A DNA stretch of 64,000 nt from Coleofasciculaceae cyanobacterium (GTDB lineage Bacteria; Cyanobacteriota; Cyanobacteriia; Cyanobacteriales; Xenococcaceae): positions 1-64,000 of the forward strand of contig DATNPK010000110.1 of the NCBI GenBank assembly GCA_036703275.1. Direction: 5' to 3'. The position numbers and the translations under genes are program-made. The notes beneath the pieces were generated by a model that saw only the letters and a list, made by a program, of their open reading frames with translations, did not search any database and was not told the origin of the DNA. Below are positions 8,676-18,445 of the stretch, in pieces; position 1 is the stretch's first letter, and each line of letters begins with the position of its first letter.

Positions 8676-9392
8676 TCACCAGTATACTCTTGAAGTCATC
8701 TGCATTAGCCAAGGATGCGCCCACCAAAACAACATGACAAAAGCAGCTATTCCCAAATAAGCAGGGCGTAAATATTCTTGCCACTTAATTGTTTGACGAC
8801 CATCAGCGATCGCTAAAAAGGGAATAATTGAGGTGCGTGCCTTAACTTTCTCGAAAGCTTCGCCATATCTTTGACTTAAGCGGCGATCGCCATGCCAGAC
8901 GGCAAATAAATGATGGGCAATTAATCCGAGTGATGTAACCAAGGTAAAGGTTGTCCCCAGCCAGAGAGTGTGCGCAATACACCAAATCACTTGTCCTACC
9001 ATTTGTGGATGACGAGTAATGCGAATAATCCCTGTTTCAAATAGATATACTTGAGGTTTTTGCACCGCAGCAATCTCTAATAGGTTAAAGGTTGCTGGAT
9101 AAAGGAAGATAAAGGAAATAGCTGATAACACCCAGACAGTAGTTTTAACGCCTGGCACTCCTTGCACCTGCCATAATTGCAGCCCATCATAACGGTGATT
9201 AAAAAAGTAGATAATTAAAATAGTCGCAAAAGGAATGCTTACTAAAGCAAAGATTACTCGATATAATCTTGCTCCGATCTTAGCTTCTGCCCACGAACGT
9301 AATGCAGCCAAACCACTATGAGCAATGGCAAATCCCAACAATAAACTCACCATGATCCAGTGGCTATTGGTTAACCAGCTAACTTCTGTCAT
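8676..9392 (-). CDS. NnrU-family membrane protein
   Basis: The 238-residue protein has about six or seven hydrophobic segments and the NnrU core: IAHSGLAALR early, then GIIRITRHPQMVGQVIWCIAHTLWLG and LIAHHLFAVWHGDRRL. The histidines in these segments are the conserved ones. NnrU relatives include plant 15-cis-zeta-carotene isomerase (Z-ISO), a haem-dependent membrane enzyme, so a role in carotenoid isomerisation is possible but unproven here; the original name comes from nitrogen-oxide metabolism loci. It is divergent from rbcR with 190 nt between the start codons. Confidence 0.85.
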   Translation of the reverse strand: MTEVSWLTNSHWIMVSLLLGFAIAHSGLAALRSWAEAKIGARLYRVIFALVSIPFATILIIYFFNHRYDGLQLWQVQGVPGVKTTVWVLSAISFIFLYPATFNLLEIAAVQKPQVYLFETGIIRITRHPQMVGQVIWCIAHTLWLGTTFTLVTSLGLIAHHLFAVWHGDRRLSQRYGEAFEKVKARTSIIPFLAIADGRQTIKWQEYLRPAYLGIAAFVMLFWWAHPWLMQMTSRVYW

Positions 9393-9582
9393 CGAGATCT
9401 TAAATATAGGTATTATTAATCACTTATGATAATAACAATAATTAAAAATTAATTGCGTACCCCAATCGTGATACTGTGCAAATAAAGAACACGAAAATTA
9501 TTAAAGATTAAGCACTATTAATAATACGTTTAAATAACACTCTGATAACTAACTTTTTTGATAAAATCGTTACTGGAATTTT

Positions 9583-10557
9583 ATGTCTGATATTCCTTTT
9601 ACATTGGATCAACTTCGTATACTTAAGGCAATTTCCACAGAAGGAAGCTTTAAGCGGGCTGCGGACAGTCTCTATGTGTCTCAACCCGCCGTCAGCCTAC
9701 AAGTACAAAATTTGGAAAAGCAGTTAAATGTACCTTTGTTTGACCGTGGTGGACGTAGAGCGCAGTTAACCGAAGCAGGGCATTTATTATTAAGCTATGG
9801 TGAGAGAGTAATCTCATTATGTCAAGAAACCTGTCGGGCGATCGAAGATTTGCAGAATCTCCAGGGTGGGACTCTAATTGTCGGCGCATCTCAAACTACA
9901 GGAACATATTTAATTCCCCGGATGATTGGTTTGTTCCGCGAAAAGTATTCTGATGTATCGGTACAGCTTCAGGTACACTCAACACGTCGTACTTCTTGGG
10001 CGGTAGCCAATGGACAGGTAGATCTAGCAATTATTGGGGGAGAAGTTCCTACAGAATTGCAGGATGTACTTAACATTATTCCTTATGCTGATGATGAACT
10101 AGCTTTAATCTTGCCTCCCAATCATACGTTGGCGCAGGAAAGTGTCATCCAAAAAGAAGATTTGTATAAGCTAAAGTTTATTACCTTAGACTCTCAATCT
10201 ACAATTCGTAAGGTAATTGATAAAGTTTTGAGCCGCTACGAAATTGACCCCAAGCGATTAAAGATTGAAATGGAGCTAAATTCTATTGAGGCAATTAAAA
10301 ACGCAGTGCAGTCTGGTTTAGGGGCTGCTTTTGTCTCAACCACGGCGATCGAAAAAGAGTTGGAGATGGGAATATTGCATCGCGCCAAAATTAAAGAGGT
10401 TGATATAGGAAGAACTTTAGCAGTAATTGTTAATCCAAATCGCTATTGCTCTAAAGCAGCAGAAGCATTTAGTAAGGAAATTTTACCCAAGTTTTCTACC
10501 AAAGAAGAATTTAAACACCTTGAGAGTCTGTATAAGAACACCGTAGAGATTAGCTAA
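9583..10557 (+). CDS. rbcR: RbcR, LysR-type regulator of carbon-fixation genes
   Basis: A 324-residue LysR protein. The N-terminal winged helix is [20 protein letters not shown] then [20 protein letters not shown]; the effector-binding domain runs from about residue 95. The N-terminus and the [18 protein letters not shown] segment match the cyanobacterial and plastid RbcR/Ycf30 group very closely, which separates it from CmpR and NdhR. RbcR activates the rubisco operon and other CO2-fixation genes in response to metabolites. The partner gene nnrU diverges upstream; LysR regulators often bind such shared intergenic regions, so autoregulation there is plausible. Confidence 0.9.
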   Translation: MSDIPFTLDQLRILKAISTEGSFKRAADSLYVSQPAVSLQVQNLEKQLNVPLFDRGGRRAQLTEAGHLLLSYGERVISLCQETCRAIEDLQNLQGGTLIVGASQTTGTYLIPRMIGLFREKYSDVSVQLQVHSTRRTSWAVANGQVDLAIIGGEVPTELQDVLNIIPYADDELALILPPNHTLAQESVIQKEDLYKLKFITLDSQSTIRKVIDKVLSRYEIDPKRLKIEMELNSIEAIKNAVQSGLGAAFVSTTAIEKELEMGILHRAKIKEVDIGRTLAVIVNPNRYCSKAAEAFSKEILPKFSTKEEFKHLESLYKNTVEIS

Positions 10558-10769
10558 AGATTAGGCGATTTGCCCCGAAATTCATTAGTACAATCAGCAA
10601 ATAACGCTATTTTTCGCCAGAGATCGCTATAGACCCAAGATGTTGTTGTGCGTAGTTAAACAGTTTCAGTCTTCAGACGATAGACGATCTTGATGCTCAC
10701 CAAATTCGACTGAAGAATTAAAAATGCGATCGCTTTTGACTTTTCAACAATTTGCTTCGCACCGAACTA

Positions 10770-11936
10770 TTAATTAGTCGCCTTAGCTAATAGTCCACTC
10801 GCTGCGCCCAAACCGATAAAATTTGGCAACCAGGCAGCCAGCCAAGGAGTAACAACTCCTGAAATGCCTAAAGATTGAGAGATAAACGATAAAAGATAAT
10901 AGCCAAAAATAAGTCCAATACAAATCCCAAAACTAGTTGCCTTACCAGAGTCTTGGGGTTGAACACCCAAAACCGCACCAATTAGAGCAAATACCAAACA
11001 AGCAAATGGAAGCGCAATTTTCTCTTGAATCCGCACCTGCCATTTACGAATTCTTTGTTCGTCTGCGCTATGTCTAATGACGTTAAGATATTTTCGCGCT
11101 TCAAAAATGTTCATTTCATTAGTTTTTTTATTTTTCTGGGTAAGGTCTAAAGCAGTTTGCGGGAGTGCTAACTGTTGATGCTGGAAGCGAACTATGTTGT
11201 TGTAGCTTCCATTGATTCCCACTAAATAAATAGTTCCGTCGTAAAAATCCCAAATGTTCTCTAAAACATTCCACTGGGCCGATCGCGCTACGACAATTTG
11301 GCTAACAGATCTCCGAGAACGATCTAATACTGTCAGGTTTTTCATTTGCTCACCATCAAATTCCTCGGCATAAAACAAGCGGGTTAACACCTCTTTGGTA
11401 TTACCATCTTCGGTTTCTATATCTTCATACTCAGGAAACAGAATATTTTGGGTTTCAAAATCGGGTCTGGTTGTGCCTAATGCTTCTTTCAAGGTTACTG
11501 AAGCCTGATAGCTAGCTGCGGGAGCTACAAAGTTATTAAACCAAAAAGTAATTGCTACAATACACAAGCTAAAGGCGATCGCTGGCATAATTAAACGATA
11601 CATATTGACCCCAATACTCCGCAGGGCAATTAGTTCACTATCACTAGAAAGGCGACTATAGGCCATTAGTGTCGCCAACAAAATTGACATGGGAAAGGCA
11701 AATACAATAAACTCTGGCATTCTCAGTAACAAAACTTTGGCAGCCACACCCCAGAATAATCCTGAATCTGTCACCTGACGGATTAGTTCAAATACGGCAC
11801 CGATTGATAAGCCCAAAGAAGTAAATATGCCCATACCAAATAAAAACGGCAGGATTAGTTCCCTGATGATGTAGAGATCCATCACGGACAAACCGATACT
11901 ATTTCGATCTAGTGGTTTTAAGGCGGCAATTTTCAT
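10770..11936 (-). CDS. LptF/LptG (YjgP/YjgQ)-family permease
   Basis: This 388-residue protein has the layout of lipopolysaccharide-export permeases: three membrane segments near the N-terminus (about residues 25-130), a periplasmic beta-rich domain (about 160-290), and three segments at the C-terminus. Typical stretches are YIIRELILPFLFGMG and FPMSILLATLMAYSRLSSDSEL. In proteobacteria LptF and LptG form the LptB2FG transporter that extracts LPS. Many cyanobacteria have only one such permease, so it may act as a homodimer with LptB. No lptB or lptC is next to it. The gene stands 48 nt upstream-side of the HxlR regulator on the same strand. Confidence 0.88.
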   Translation of the reverse strand: MKIAALKPLDRNSIGLSVMDLYIIRELILPFLFGMGIFTSLGLSIGAVFELIRQVTDSGLFWGVAAKVLLLRMPEFIVFAFPMSILLATLMAYSRLSSDSELIALRSIGVNMYRLIMPAIAFSLCIVAITFWFNNFVAPAASYQASVTLKEALGTTRPDFETQNILFPEYEDIETEDGNTKEVLTRLFYAEEFDGEQMKNLTVLDRSRRSVSQIVVARSAQWNVLENIWDFYDGTIYLVGINGSYNNIVRFQHQQLALPQTALDLTQKNKKTNEMNIFEARKYLNVIRHSADEQRIRKWQVRIQEKIALPFACLVFALIGAVLGVQPQDSGKATSFGICIGLIFGYYLLSFISQSLGISGVVTPWLAAWLPNFIGLGAASGLLAKATN

Positions 11937-11984
11937 GAGTATAGTTGGGAGGAAAAACTTAGCCGTAGCCTAAGCTCAATTCTG

Positions 11985-12392
11985 CTATTTTTTAGAGCTT
12001 TTTGATTTTAAAGTATTTGTTAGCGAATTTTGATTGCGGCGATCGCATATTTGCTGTAATTCTTGTTGGTGTTCTTCCGCCCAATCTGCTAAAACTTTCA
12101 GGGGTTCAATTAACTTAGTACCAAAAGCGGTTAAATTGTACTCCGTCTTGGGAGGGATGACAGGATAAACTTTACGCTTTAATATTTTGTCTGACTCTAG
12201 CCTTCTCAACGTTTGAGTCAGCATCTTTTTGGAAATCCCGGGAATTTCTCGCTGTAGTTCGCTATACCGTTTGCTACCTTGTTTCAAAACATATAGGACT
12301 GGTAATGTCCATTTATCACCAACAATGTTGATTACTTGACGTGTCGGGCAGTTCTTATTGAGTAAGGGTTCATGTTCATTTTTGGGAACCAT
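11985..12392 (-). CDS. HxlR-family winged-helix transcriptional regulator
   Basis: The 135-residue protein has the HxlR pattern: CPTRQVINIVGDKWTLPVLY, then GSKRYSELQREIPGISKKML and TQTLRRLESDKILKR as the recognition-helix region, followed by a beta wing (PPKTEYNLTAFG). The single cysteine (residue 15) lies where redox-sensing members such as YodB or HypR carry theirs, so thiol sensing is possible. The C-terminal tail is lysine/serine rich. It is divergent from the RND efflux operon with 102 nt between start codons, the usual setting for a repressor of both genes. Confidence 0.9.
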   Translation of the reverse strand: MVPKNEHEPLLNKNCPTRQVINIVGDKWTLPVLYVLKQGSKRYSELQREIPGISKKMLTQTLRRLESDKILKRKVYPVIPPKTEYNLTAFGTKLIEPLKVLADWAEEHQQELQQICDRRNQNSLTNTLKSKSSKK

Positions 12393-12410
12393 AAGGTAAC
12401 TATTATACTA

Positions 12411-12438
12411 AAGAGTGCCTACTTGTAAAAAAGAGTCC
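12411..12438. promoter_or_regulatory. candidate HxlR operator in the regulator/efflux intergenic region
   Basis: AAGAGTGCC (12411-12419) is repeated as AAGAGTCC (12431-12438) exactly 20 nt later, about two helical turns, so both copies face the same side of DNA. They sit in the 102-nt space between the divergent HxlR gene and the efflux operon. Direct or inverted repeats there are the expected binding site, but the link to HxlR is inference. Confidence 0.45.
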
Positions 12439-12494
12439 ATCTGCGCCATATTATAAGCCAAGGGCGGAACCTTAATTTATTAATTAATATTGTT

Positions 12495-13829
12495 ATGACG
12501 CGTAATAGTCTGCTTACTAATAAAACCATTAGTTTATATTTACTGTTCTTGGTTCTAGCTGGTTGTGGAAAGCAGCCAGAAGCCCAAGCTCCTCCTCCCG
12601 CGGTTGCTGTAGAAGTTACAGATTTAAATAGAACCAGTGTCCAATCTAGTTCTGAGTTTGTCGGTAATTTAGAAGCAAAACAAAGAGTTGCTCTTGCCCC
12701 CAGAGTTGACGGCAGAGTTTTAGAAATTGCTGTAGAAGAGGGAGACACGGTAAAAAAAGGCGACTTAATTTTAGAACTTCAGCTAAATAGAGAACAGGGA
12801 GAAGTAGATGCAGCCCAGTCTGAAGTTAATATTCAACGAGCTAATGTGAGCAACGCCGAAGCAGAATCAAAGGCAGTAGAGGCAGAAGTAGCCAGCGCCC
12901 AAGCAACAGTACAACAAAGTCAAGCAGATTTAAGAGAACAAGAAGCAGAATTACAACTAGCCAAAACTAATCTAGAAAGAGTCAAATTTTTGGTGAAGCA
13001 GGGAGCGCAATCACAGCAAAATTTAGACAACAGCACCAGAGATTTAAACGCAGCCCAGGCACAAACAGATGCCCTGAAAGCAGCTTTAAATTCTAGTCAA
13101 AAAACTCTTAGTGCTAGTCAAGCAAGAGTTAATTCAGCCAGATCGGCGATCGCTGGAGAACAGGCGGCTCTACAACAATCGGAAGCCAGAGTAGGTATTG
13201 CTACCGATAACCTAGATTTCAATCGTCTTACTGCTCCTATAGATGGAGTGGTGGGCAATATTCAGCCCAAAATTGGTGATTATCTGGAAATTGGGCAGGA
13301 AGTAACCAGCATTATCCAAGATGATGCTTTGGAGCTTAATATTAGCGTACCTTTAGAACAGGCTTCTAATTTAAAAATAGGTTTACCCGTTGAAATTATC
13401 GATACTCAGGGAAAAGCACTCTCGAAAGGTAGCATTAGCTTTATTTCTCCCAGAGCAGATCGCAATAGCCAAGCAATTTTAGTCAAAGCAGCGATTAACA
13501 ATAACGGCAGACTAAGAGACGATAGCTTCGCTAGAGCTAGAATTATTTGGTCAGAACAGCCAGGGGTTTTGATTCCTACCGAAGCCGTATCCCGTATTGC
13601 CGGTAAAAGCTTTGTCTTTGTAGCCGAAGAAACCAAACAAAAAAACGGTAAAACTGCTTTAGTTGCCAAACAAAAACCTGTGGAATTAGGTGCGATTCAA
13701 GGTCAATCTTATCAAGTTATTTCTGGTTTAAAATCTGGCGATCGCTTAATTACCTCTGGCATTCTTAACCTAGCTGACGATATACCCATCAATCCTAAAT
13801 CAGAAACCGTGACTAGTCAGGAAATTTAG
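12495..13829 (+). CDS. RND efflux periplasmic adaptor (membrane-fusion) lipoprotein
   Basis: This 444-residue adaptor links an inner-membrane RND pump to an outer-membrane channel. It has a lipoprotein signal ending in LVLAGC (lipid-modified Cys). Then come a first half-lipoyl segment (RVALAPRVDGRVLEIAVEEGDTVKKGDLIL), a long alanine/glutamine-rich coiled coil (about residues 95-225), the second lipoyl half (NRLTAPIDGVVGNI) and a beta-barrel/membrane-proximal part. The coiled coil is longer than in AcrA. The RND pump gene follows 102 nt downstream, so the two form an operon. The spacer carries a duplicated TAATAGTCAAC motif. No outer-membrane TolC gene is present. Confidence 0.92.
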   Translation: MTRNSLLTNKTISLYLLFLVLAGCGKQPEAQAPPPAVAVEVTDLNRTSVQSSSEFVGNLEAKQRVALAPRVDGRVLEIAVEEGDTVKKGDLILELQLNREQGEVDAAQSEVNIQRANVSNAEAESKAVEAEVASAQATVQQSQADLREQEAELQLAKTNLERVKFLVKQGAQSQQNLDNSTRDLNAAQAQTDALKAALNSSQKTLSASQARVNSARSAIAGEQAALQQSEARVGIATDNLDFNRLTAPIDGVVGNIQPKIGDYLEIGQEVTSIIQDDALELNISVPLEQASNLKIGLPVEIIDTQGKALSKGSISFISPRADRNSQAILVKAAINNNGRLRDDSFARARIIWSEQPGVLIPTEAVSRIAGKSFVFVAEETKQKNGKTALVAKQKPVELGAIQGQSYQVISGLKSGDRLITSGILNLADDIPINPKSETVTSQEI

Positions 13830-13931
13830 TAATCAGTTAATAGTCAACTAATAGTCAACATCTAAAAATGTTGTTAGGCAGATCAGTAATTAGCAATTAT
13901 CAATTCCTAAACTTTAATCCTTGAACCAATT

Positions 13932-16900
13932 ATGATTCTGAGTATCGCCGATACCTTTATTAAAAGACCTGTATTAACGACGGTGTGCGCTGCTATTACA
14001 GTGCTGGTTGGGGCGATAAGTATCCCCATGTTGCCTATATCTCAGCTACCACAAATTGCACCGATCCAGGTAGAAGTGACCTCTGCTTATATTGGCGCAG
14101 ATGCGGAAACTGCGGAAACGAACGTTACTAGCGTCATCGAAAGAGAAATTAATGGGGTGGAGAATATGAGTTATATCTCCTCCAATACTAGTAATGATGG
14201 TGTCACCAATATTGCTGTTTCTTTTCCTCCAGAGACAGATCGTGATATTGCTCAGGTTAATGTGCAAAACCGAGTTGCTCTATCTGAACCTCAGTTGCCA
14301 TCGGCTGTCCAACAAACTGGTGTAACAGTACAAAAATCTTCCCCAGACTTGTTGATGGGGATTGCTTTTTTTGCTGAAAATGGAGAATATGACGACCTGT
14401 TTTTGAGTAACTATCTCGATCTTTATTTACTCGATCAGGTTAAAAGAATTGAAGGGGTAGGACAAGCAGTTATTTTTGGTGAGCGAAAATATGCTATGCG
14501 TCTCTGGCTCGATCCTGACGCTTTGGCAGCCCGTAATCTCGGTGCAGAGGATGTAGTCGATTCCCTAGAAGAGCAAAATATTCAAGTAGGTGCAGGTAAA
14601 ATTGGTCAACAGCCTGCTGCTGACGATCAAAGGTTTGAGTTTACTCTCCGTGCTGCTAGTAGATTAGCTAGCGCCGAAGAATTTGAAAATCTGGTAGTTG
14701 CTACAGGAGAAAGTGGTAATTTAATTAAACTCAAAGATGTTGGTCGTGCTGAATTAGGAGCAGAAAATTATGATACCTCAGCCAAGTTTAAAGGCAAACC
14801 TGCTGTGGGAATGGGGGTGTTTCAGCTACCTGGAAGTAACGCTTTAGAGGTTGGTACGGCAATTAAAACAACGATCGCGGAACTATCTCAGACATTTCCT
14901 CCAGGGATGAATTACCAAATTGCTTTAGATGCTACCGAATTCGTACAGGTATCTTTAGAAGAAGTGGTAAAAACTCTGATGCTGGCAGTTTTGCTAGTAG
15001 TTTTAATTCTATTTATCTTTTTACAAGACTGGCGAACTACCCTGATACCTGCGATCGCTATTCCCGTGTCTTTGATTGGGGCGTTTGCTTTTCTAAATGT
15101 CTTCGGGTTTCAGATTAATACTCTGACTCTGTTTGCGATGGTCTTATCAACAGGGGTAGTAGTAGATGATGCCATTGTGGTTGTAGAAGCGATCGCTACT
15201 AAGGTTGAACGGGGAATGAAGCCTCGTCTAGCTGCTATAGACACCATGAACGAATTAACAGGGGCAGTAATTGCGACATCTTTAGTTTTGGCTGCGGTGT
15301 TTATCCCTGTGTCTTTCTTTCCAGGCTCAACGGGAGTAATTTTTCAACAATTTTCCTTGACAATTGTTTTTGCGATCGCCCTTTCTACTTTTAACGCCCT
15401 CTCTTTTACTCCTGCGATGGCAGGTCTTTTACTACGTCCGACCAACCCAAACAGAAATAGAAATATCTTAGGTAAGTTTTTTAATAAATTCAATCAAGGA
15501 TTTAGCTGGATTACGGATAAATATACCCAAGCAATTACTTTCTTGACCAAAAAATTTGTTCGTCCTTTTGTTTTAGCTGCCTTTGTTGCGTTGATTTTGT
15601 TTACTTACTTTTTGTATAACTTAATTCCGACAGGTTTTATTCCTGAAGAAGACCAAGGTTATTTCTTTACCATTGTCCAAGCACCCGAGGGTGTATCCCT
15701 AAACTATACCCAGGACATAATGGAACAAATAGGGGGGAAACTAAGTGAGATAGAAGATATCGAAAGTTATTTTGCCCTGAGTGGTTTTGGTTTTGACGGT
15801 AACGGCAGTAATCGTGGTTTTGCTTTTACTAAACTTAAGCCCTGGGAGGAAAGATCGGGCACGGAACAATCAGTGTATTCAATTTTAGGTCGTCTTAACG
15901 CTTCTTTTCAAAGTATTACAGGAGCAAGGGCGTTAGCGGTTAATGCTCCCCCTGTAAGGGGTTTAAGTAGCTTTGGTGGCTTTGAATTTCAACTACAGGA
16001 TCGTCGTGGCTTACCGATCTCAGTGCTGGTAGAGAATGCCAACCAAGTGATTGCTGCTGCTGCCCAAAGACCAGAACTTGCCAACGTTTTTACCCAATTT
16101 GCTGCTAATACTCCTCAAATCGAGGTGGCAGTAAATCGCGATCGCGCTAAAGCTTTGGGAATTAATGTTGACGATATTTTTGATACTCTACAATCTTATT
16201 TAGGCTCAAGATACGTTAATGATTTTGTCCTCGAACAAAGACAATATCGGGTTTATGTTCAGGCAGACAGCGATTTTCGTGCTAATCCCCAGGATATCAA
16301 TAAACTCTATGTCAGCTCTGCTAACGGTCAGCTAGTATCATTAGGCACTCTCGTCGAGCTTCAAGAATTTACTGGACCTCAAACCATTACCCATTACAAT
16401 CTCTTCCGCTCAATTAACATTCAAGGTTCTCCCGCGCCTGGCTTTAGTACAGGACAAGCAATTCAGGTAATGGAAGAGGTAGCAGCGGAAATCTTACCGG
16501 CTAGTATGGGTTATGAATGGACTGGTACAGCCTTGGAAGAAAAATCGGCTGGTGGACAGTCAGTGTTGATCTTTGGTCTGGGCTTATTAATGGCATTCCT
16601 AGTTTTAGCTGCTCAATACGAAAGCTATGTAGATCCATTGATTATTATTCTCACCGTGCCTTTGGCGGTGTTAGGAGCGATCGCCGCTATTTGGGTACGG
16701 GCAAATATTTTTCAAGCTGGCAGTATTTGGCCGATTATCAACAACGATGTTTACGTTCAGGTGGGCTTAGTAATGTTGATTGGATTGGCTAGCAAAAACG
16801 CGATTCTGATTGTGGAATATGCTAACCAATTAAAAGAACAGGGACTAAATACTGTTAAGGCAGCAATTAAAGCAGGACAAGAACGTTTTCGTCCTATCTT

Positions 16901-17216
16901 AATGACTGCCATCTCCAGTTTGATTGGTTTTTATCCCTTGGTTGTCGCTACTGGTGCAGGTGCATCTAGTCGTTGGTCACTGGGAACGGCGGTTTTTGGG
17001 GGAATGCTGTTTGCTACAGTTCTTTCTCTATTTCTAGTTCCCTCTCTTTACATCATGATTAAAAGCCTTCAATCCCTAACGAATAAAGGCTCAGGCGGTT
17101 CGGGAAACAATGGCAAGACAAACGATTCCCATAATAGTCGTGTGCCAGCCAAAGAAAATTCCGAAGTGAAACTGACAAGCAACTACAAGCTAGATAGTTC
17201 AGGTCAAAATCCTTAG
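13932..17216 (+). CDS. RND-family multidrug efflux pump (HAE1/AcrB type)
   Basis: The 1094-residue protein shows the AcrB plan: membrane segment 1 at about 12-30, a large periplasmic loop, segments 2-6 (about 340-500), a second loop, segments 7-12 (from about 880). The proton-relay aspartate pair is in STGVVVDDAIVVVEA and the partner lysine in GLASKNAILIVEYA. It exports hydrophobic compounds using proton influx. A hydrophilic tail of about 45 residues (glycine, asparagine, serine rich) extends past the usual C-terminus. It is co-transcribed with the adaptor upstream and probably controlled by the divergent HxlR regulator. The substrate is unknown. Confidence 0.93.
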   Translation: MILSIADTFIKRPVLTTVCAAITVLVGAISIPMLPISQLPQIAPIQVEVTSAYIGADAETAETNVTSVIEREINGVENMSYISSNTSNDGVTNIAVSFPPETDRDIAQVNVQNRVALSEPQLPSAVQQTGVTVQKSSPDLLMGIAFFAENGEYDDLFLSNYLDLYLLDQVKRIEGVGQAVIFGERKYAMRLWLDPDALAARNLGAEDVVDSLEEQNIQVGAGKIGQQPAADDQRFEFTLRAASRLASAEEFENLVVATGESGNLIKLKDVGRAELGAENYDTSAKFKGKPAVGMGVFQLPGSNALEVGTAIKTTIAELSQTFPPGMNYQIALDATEFVQVSLEEVVKTLMLAVLLVVLILFIFLQDWRTTLIPAIAIPVSLIGAFAFLNVFGFQINTLTLFAMVLSTGVVVDDAIVVVEAIATKVERGMKPRLAAIDTMNELTGAVIATSLVLAAVFIPVSFFPGSTGVIFQQFSLTIVFAIALSTFNALSFTPAMAGLLLRPTNPNRNRNILGKFFNKFNQGFSWITDKYTQAITFLTKKFVRPFVLAAFVALILFTYFLYNLIPTGFIPEEDQGYFFTIVQAPEGVSLNYTQDIMEQIGGKLSEIEDIESYFALSGFGFDGNGSNRGFAFTKLKPWEERSGTEQSVYSILGRLNASFQSITGARALAVNAPPVRGLSSFGGFEFQLQDRRGLPISVLVENANQVIAAAAQRPELANVFTQFAANTPQIEVAVNRDRAKALGINVDDIFDTLQSYLGSRYVNDFVLEQRQYRVYVQADSDFRANPQDINKLYVSSANGQLVSLGTLVELQEFTGPQTITHYNLFRSINIQGSPAPGFSTGQAIQVMEEVAAEILPASMGYEWTGTALEEKSAGGQSVLIFGLGLLMAFLVLAAQYESYVDPLIIILTVPLAVLGAIAAIWVRANIFQAGSIWPIINNDVYVQVGLVMLIGLASKNAILIVEYANQLKEQGLNTVKAAIKAGQERFRPILMTAISSLIGFYPLVVATGAGASSRWSLGTAVFGGMLFATVLSLFLVPSLYIMIKSLQSLTNKGSGGSGNNGKTNDSHNSRVPAKENSEVKLTSNYKLDSSGQNP

Positions 17217-17258
17217 ATAGCAAGATTGCCAAATACAGACATTAGTAGTTTAAATAGC

Positions 17259-17297
17259 AAAAGTCCGTACCGATTAACCTATTCAGTAGGGACTTTT
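17259..17297 (+). terminator. probable terminator of the efflux operon
   Basis: Inverted repeat AAAAGTCC (17259-17266) / GGACTTTT (17290-17297), extended to 12 bp with one mismatch (TAC/GTA), 43 nt past the pump stop codon. The T-rich part is inside the right arm, so efficiency is uncertain. Confidence 0.5.
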
Positions 17298-17480
17298 AGT
17301 TAAGCCATAAAATACAGTTTTAGTACTTTTTTAGTACTTTGCTCGAATCAGTTTATAATAATATGCCGATCGCGATCGGTTAAAATTCAACGAGAGGTAA
17401 GTTACAGTTGATACAAATGAGACAAATGTAAGACCTCTAATTAGCAATTATTCCTGACTATATACAGCAGATATTATTTA

Positions 17481-18305
17481 ATGATTTGGCCGTTTAACAA
17501 AACTAAAAAACAAATTGCGCGAATCGAAATTACTGGTGCGATCGCTTCAGAGACTCGCAAACAAGTTTTAAAAGCGTTTAAAACTATTGAAGAAAAGAAG
17601 TTTCCCGCTCTACTGTTGCGCATAGATTCCCCTGGGGGTACGGTAGCAGATTCTCAAGAAATTTTTGCTGCTTTGCAAAGGCTACAGTCAGATAAAAATG
17701 TGAAGGTAGTTGCTAGCTTTGGTAACATTTCAGCTTCGGGTGGTGTTTACATTGGTGTCGGTGCCAAGCACATTGTTTCCAATCCTGGAACGATTACAGG
17801 CAGTATTGGCGTGATCTTGCGGGGGAACAATTTAGAACGACTATTAGAAAAAGTTGGTGTTTCTTTTAAAGTAGTCAAGTCTGGACCTTATAAGGATATT
17901 TTGGCCTTTGACCGTGAGTTGACAGAGGAAGAAGAGCGTATCTTACAGCAGTTAATTGATGTTAGTTATGGTCAATTTGTCGCTACCGTTGCCAAGGGTC
18001 GGAGTCTAGATCAAGATACGGTTAGAACCTTTGCTGATGGTCGAGTATTTACTGGAGAACAAGCTCTAGCATTAGGTCTGGTGGATCGCTTAGGCACAGA
18101 GGAAGATGCTCGTCGTTGGGCAGCAGAATTAGCAGGATTAGACCCTGATAAAGCCGAATATTTTAATATTGAAGAACCAAAACCATTCATCAACCGCTTT
18201 ATTCCTGGTAGGAGTCAAAGTAAAACTGGTATCGGTTTAGCAATTGATTCGGTACAGTTTGACCTGGCGACTAGCGGTTTGCCGTTGTGGTTATATCGTC
18301 CTTAA
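17481..18305 (+). CDS. sppA: signal peptide peptidase SppA (S49 family)
   Basis: The 274-residue protein is the short, single-domain type of SppA. The catalytic serine lies in NISASGGVY (S86) and the general-base lysine in KSGPYKD (K138). LLRIDSPGGTVADS and NPGTITGSIGV are the other S49 hallmarks. It degrades cleaved signal peptides; in cyanobacteria SppA paralogues also take part in light acclimation. There is no clear N-terminal membrane anchor, unlike E. coli SppA, so it may be peripheral or soluble. A hairpin follows 16 nt after the stop, and chorismate mutase comes next on the same strand. Confidence 0.93.
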   Translation: MIWPFNKTKKQIARIEITGAIASETRKQVLKAFKTIEEKKFPALLLRIDSPGGTVADSQEIFAALQRLQSDKNVKVVASFGNISASGGVYIGVGAKHIVSNPGTITGSIGVILRGNNLERLLEKVGVSFKVVKSGPYKDILAFDRELTEEEERILQQLIDVSYGQFVATVAKGRSLDQDTVRTFADGRVFTGEQALALGLVDRLGTEEDARRWAAELAGLDPDKAEYFNIEEPKPFINRFIPGRSQSKTGIGLAIDSVQFDLATSGLPLWLYRP

Positions 18306-18320
18306 AAATTAGCGAGTCGG

Positions 18321-18353
18321 AAATTGGCTGGTAAAATTTACTCGCCAATTTTA
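18321..18353 (+). terminator. hairpin terminator after sppA
   Basis: Arms AAATTGGC (18321-18328) and GCCAATTT (18344-18351), with an inner GTAAA/TTTAC pairing making one extended hairpin, then a short T run. It separates sppA from aroH. Confidence 0.5.
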
Positions 18354-18445
18354 AGTTAAAACAATTATTAATTGTTTATTGTTTATTAATAATAATATGG
18401 TGTTGAATCACAAGATAGAAAAACTTAATTAAGGGAGAAGAAACA

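Noticed and set aside
12419-12748. Minus-strand reading over the efflux promoter and start of the adaptor
   Set aside because: Antisense to a well-supported lipoprotein start; its composition is not coding-like.
16517-16792. Alternative-frame reading inside the RND pump
   Set aside because: Overlaps conserved membrane segments of the pump in its true frame.
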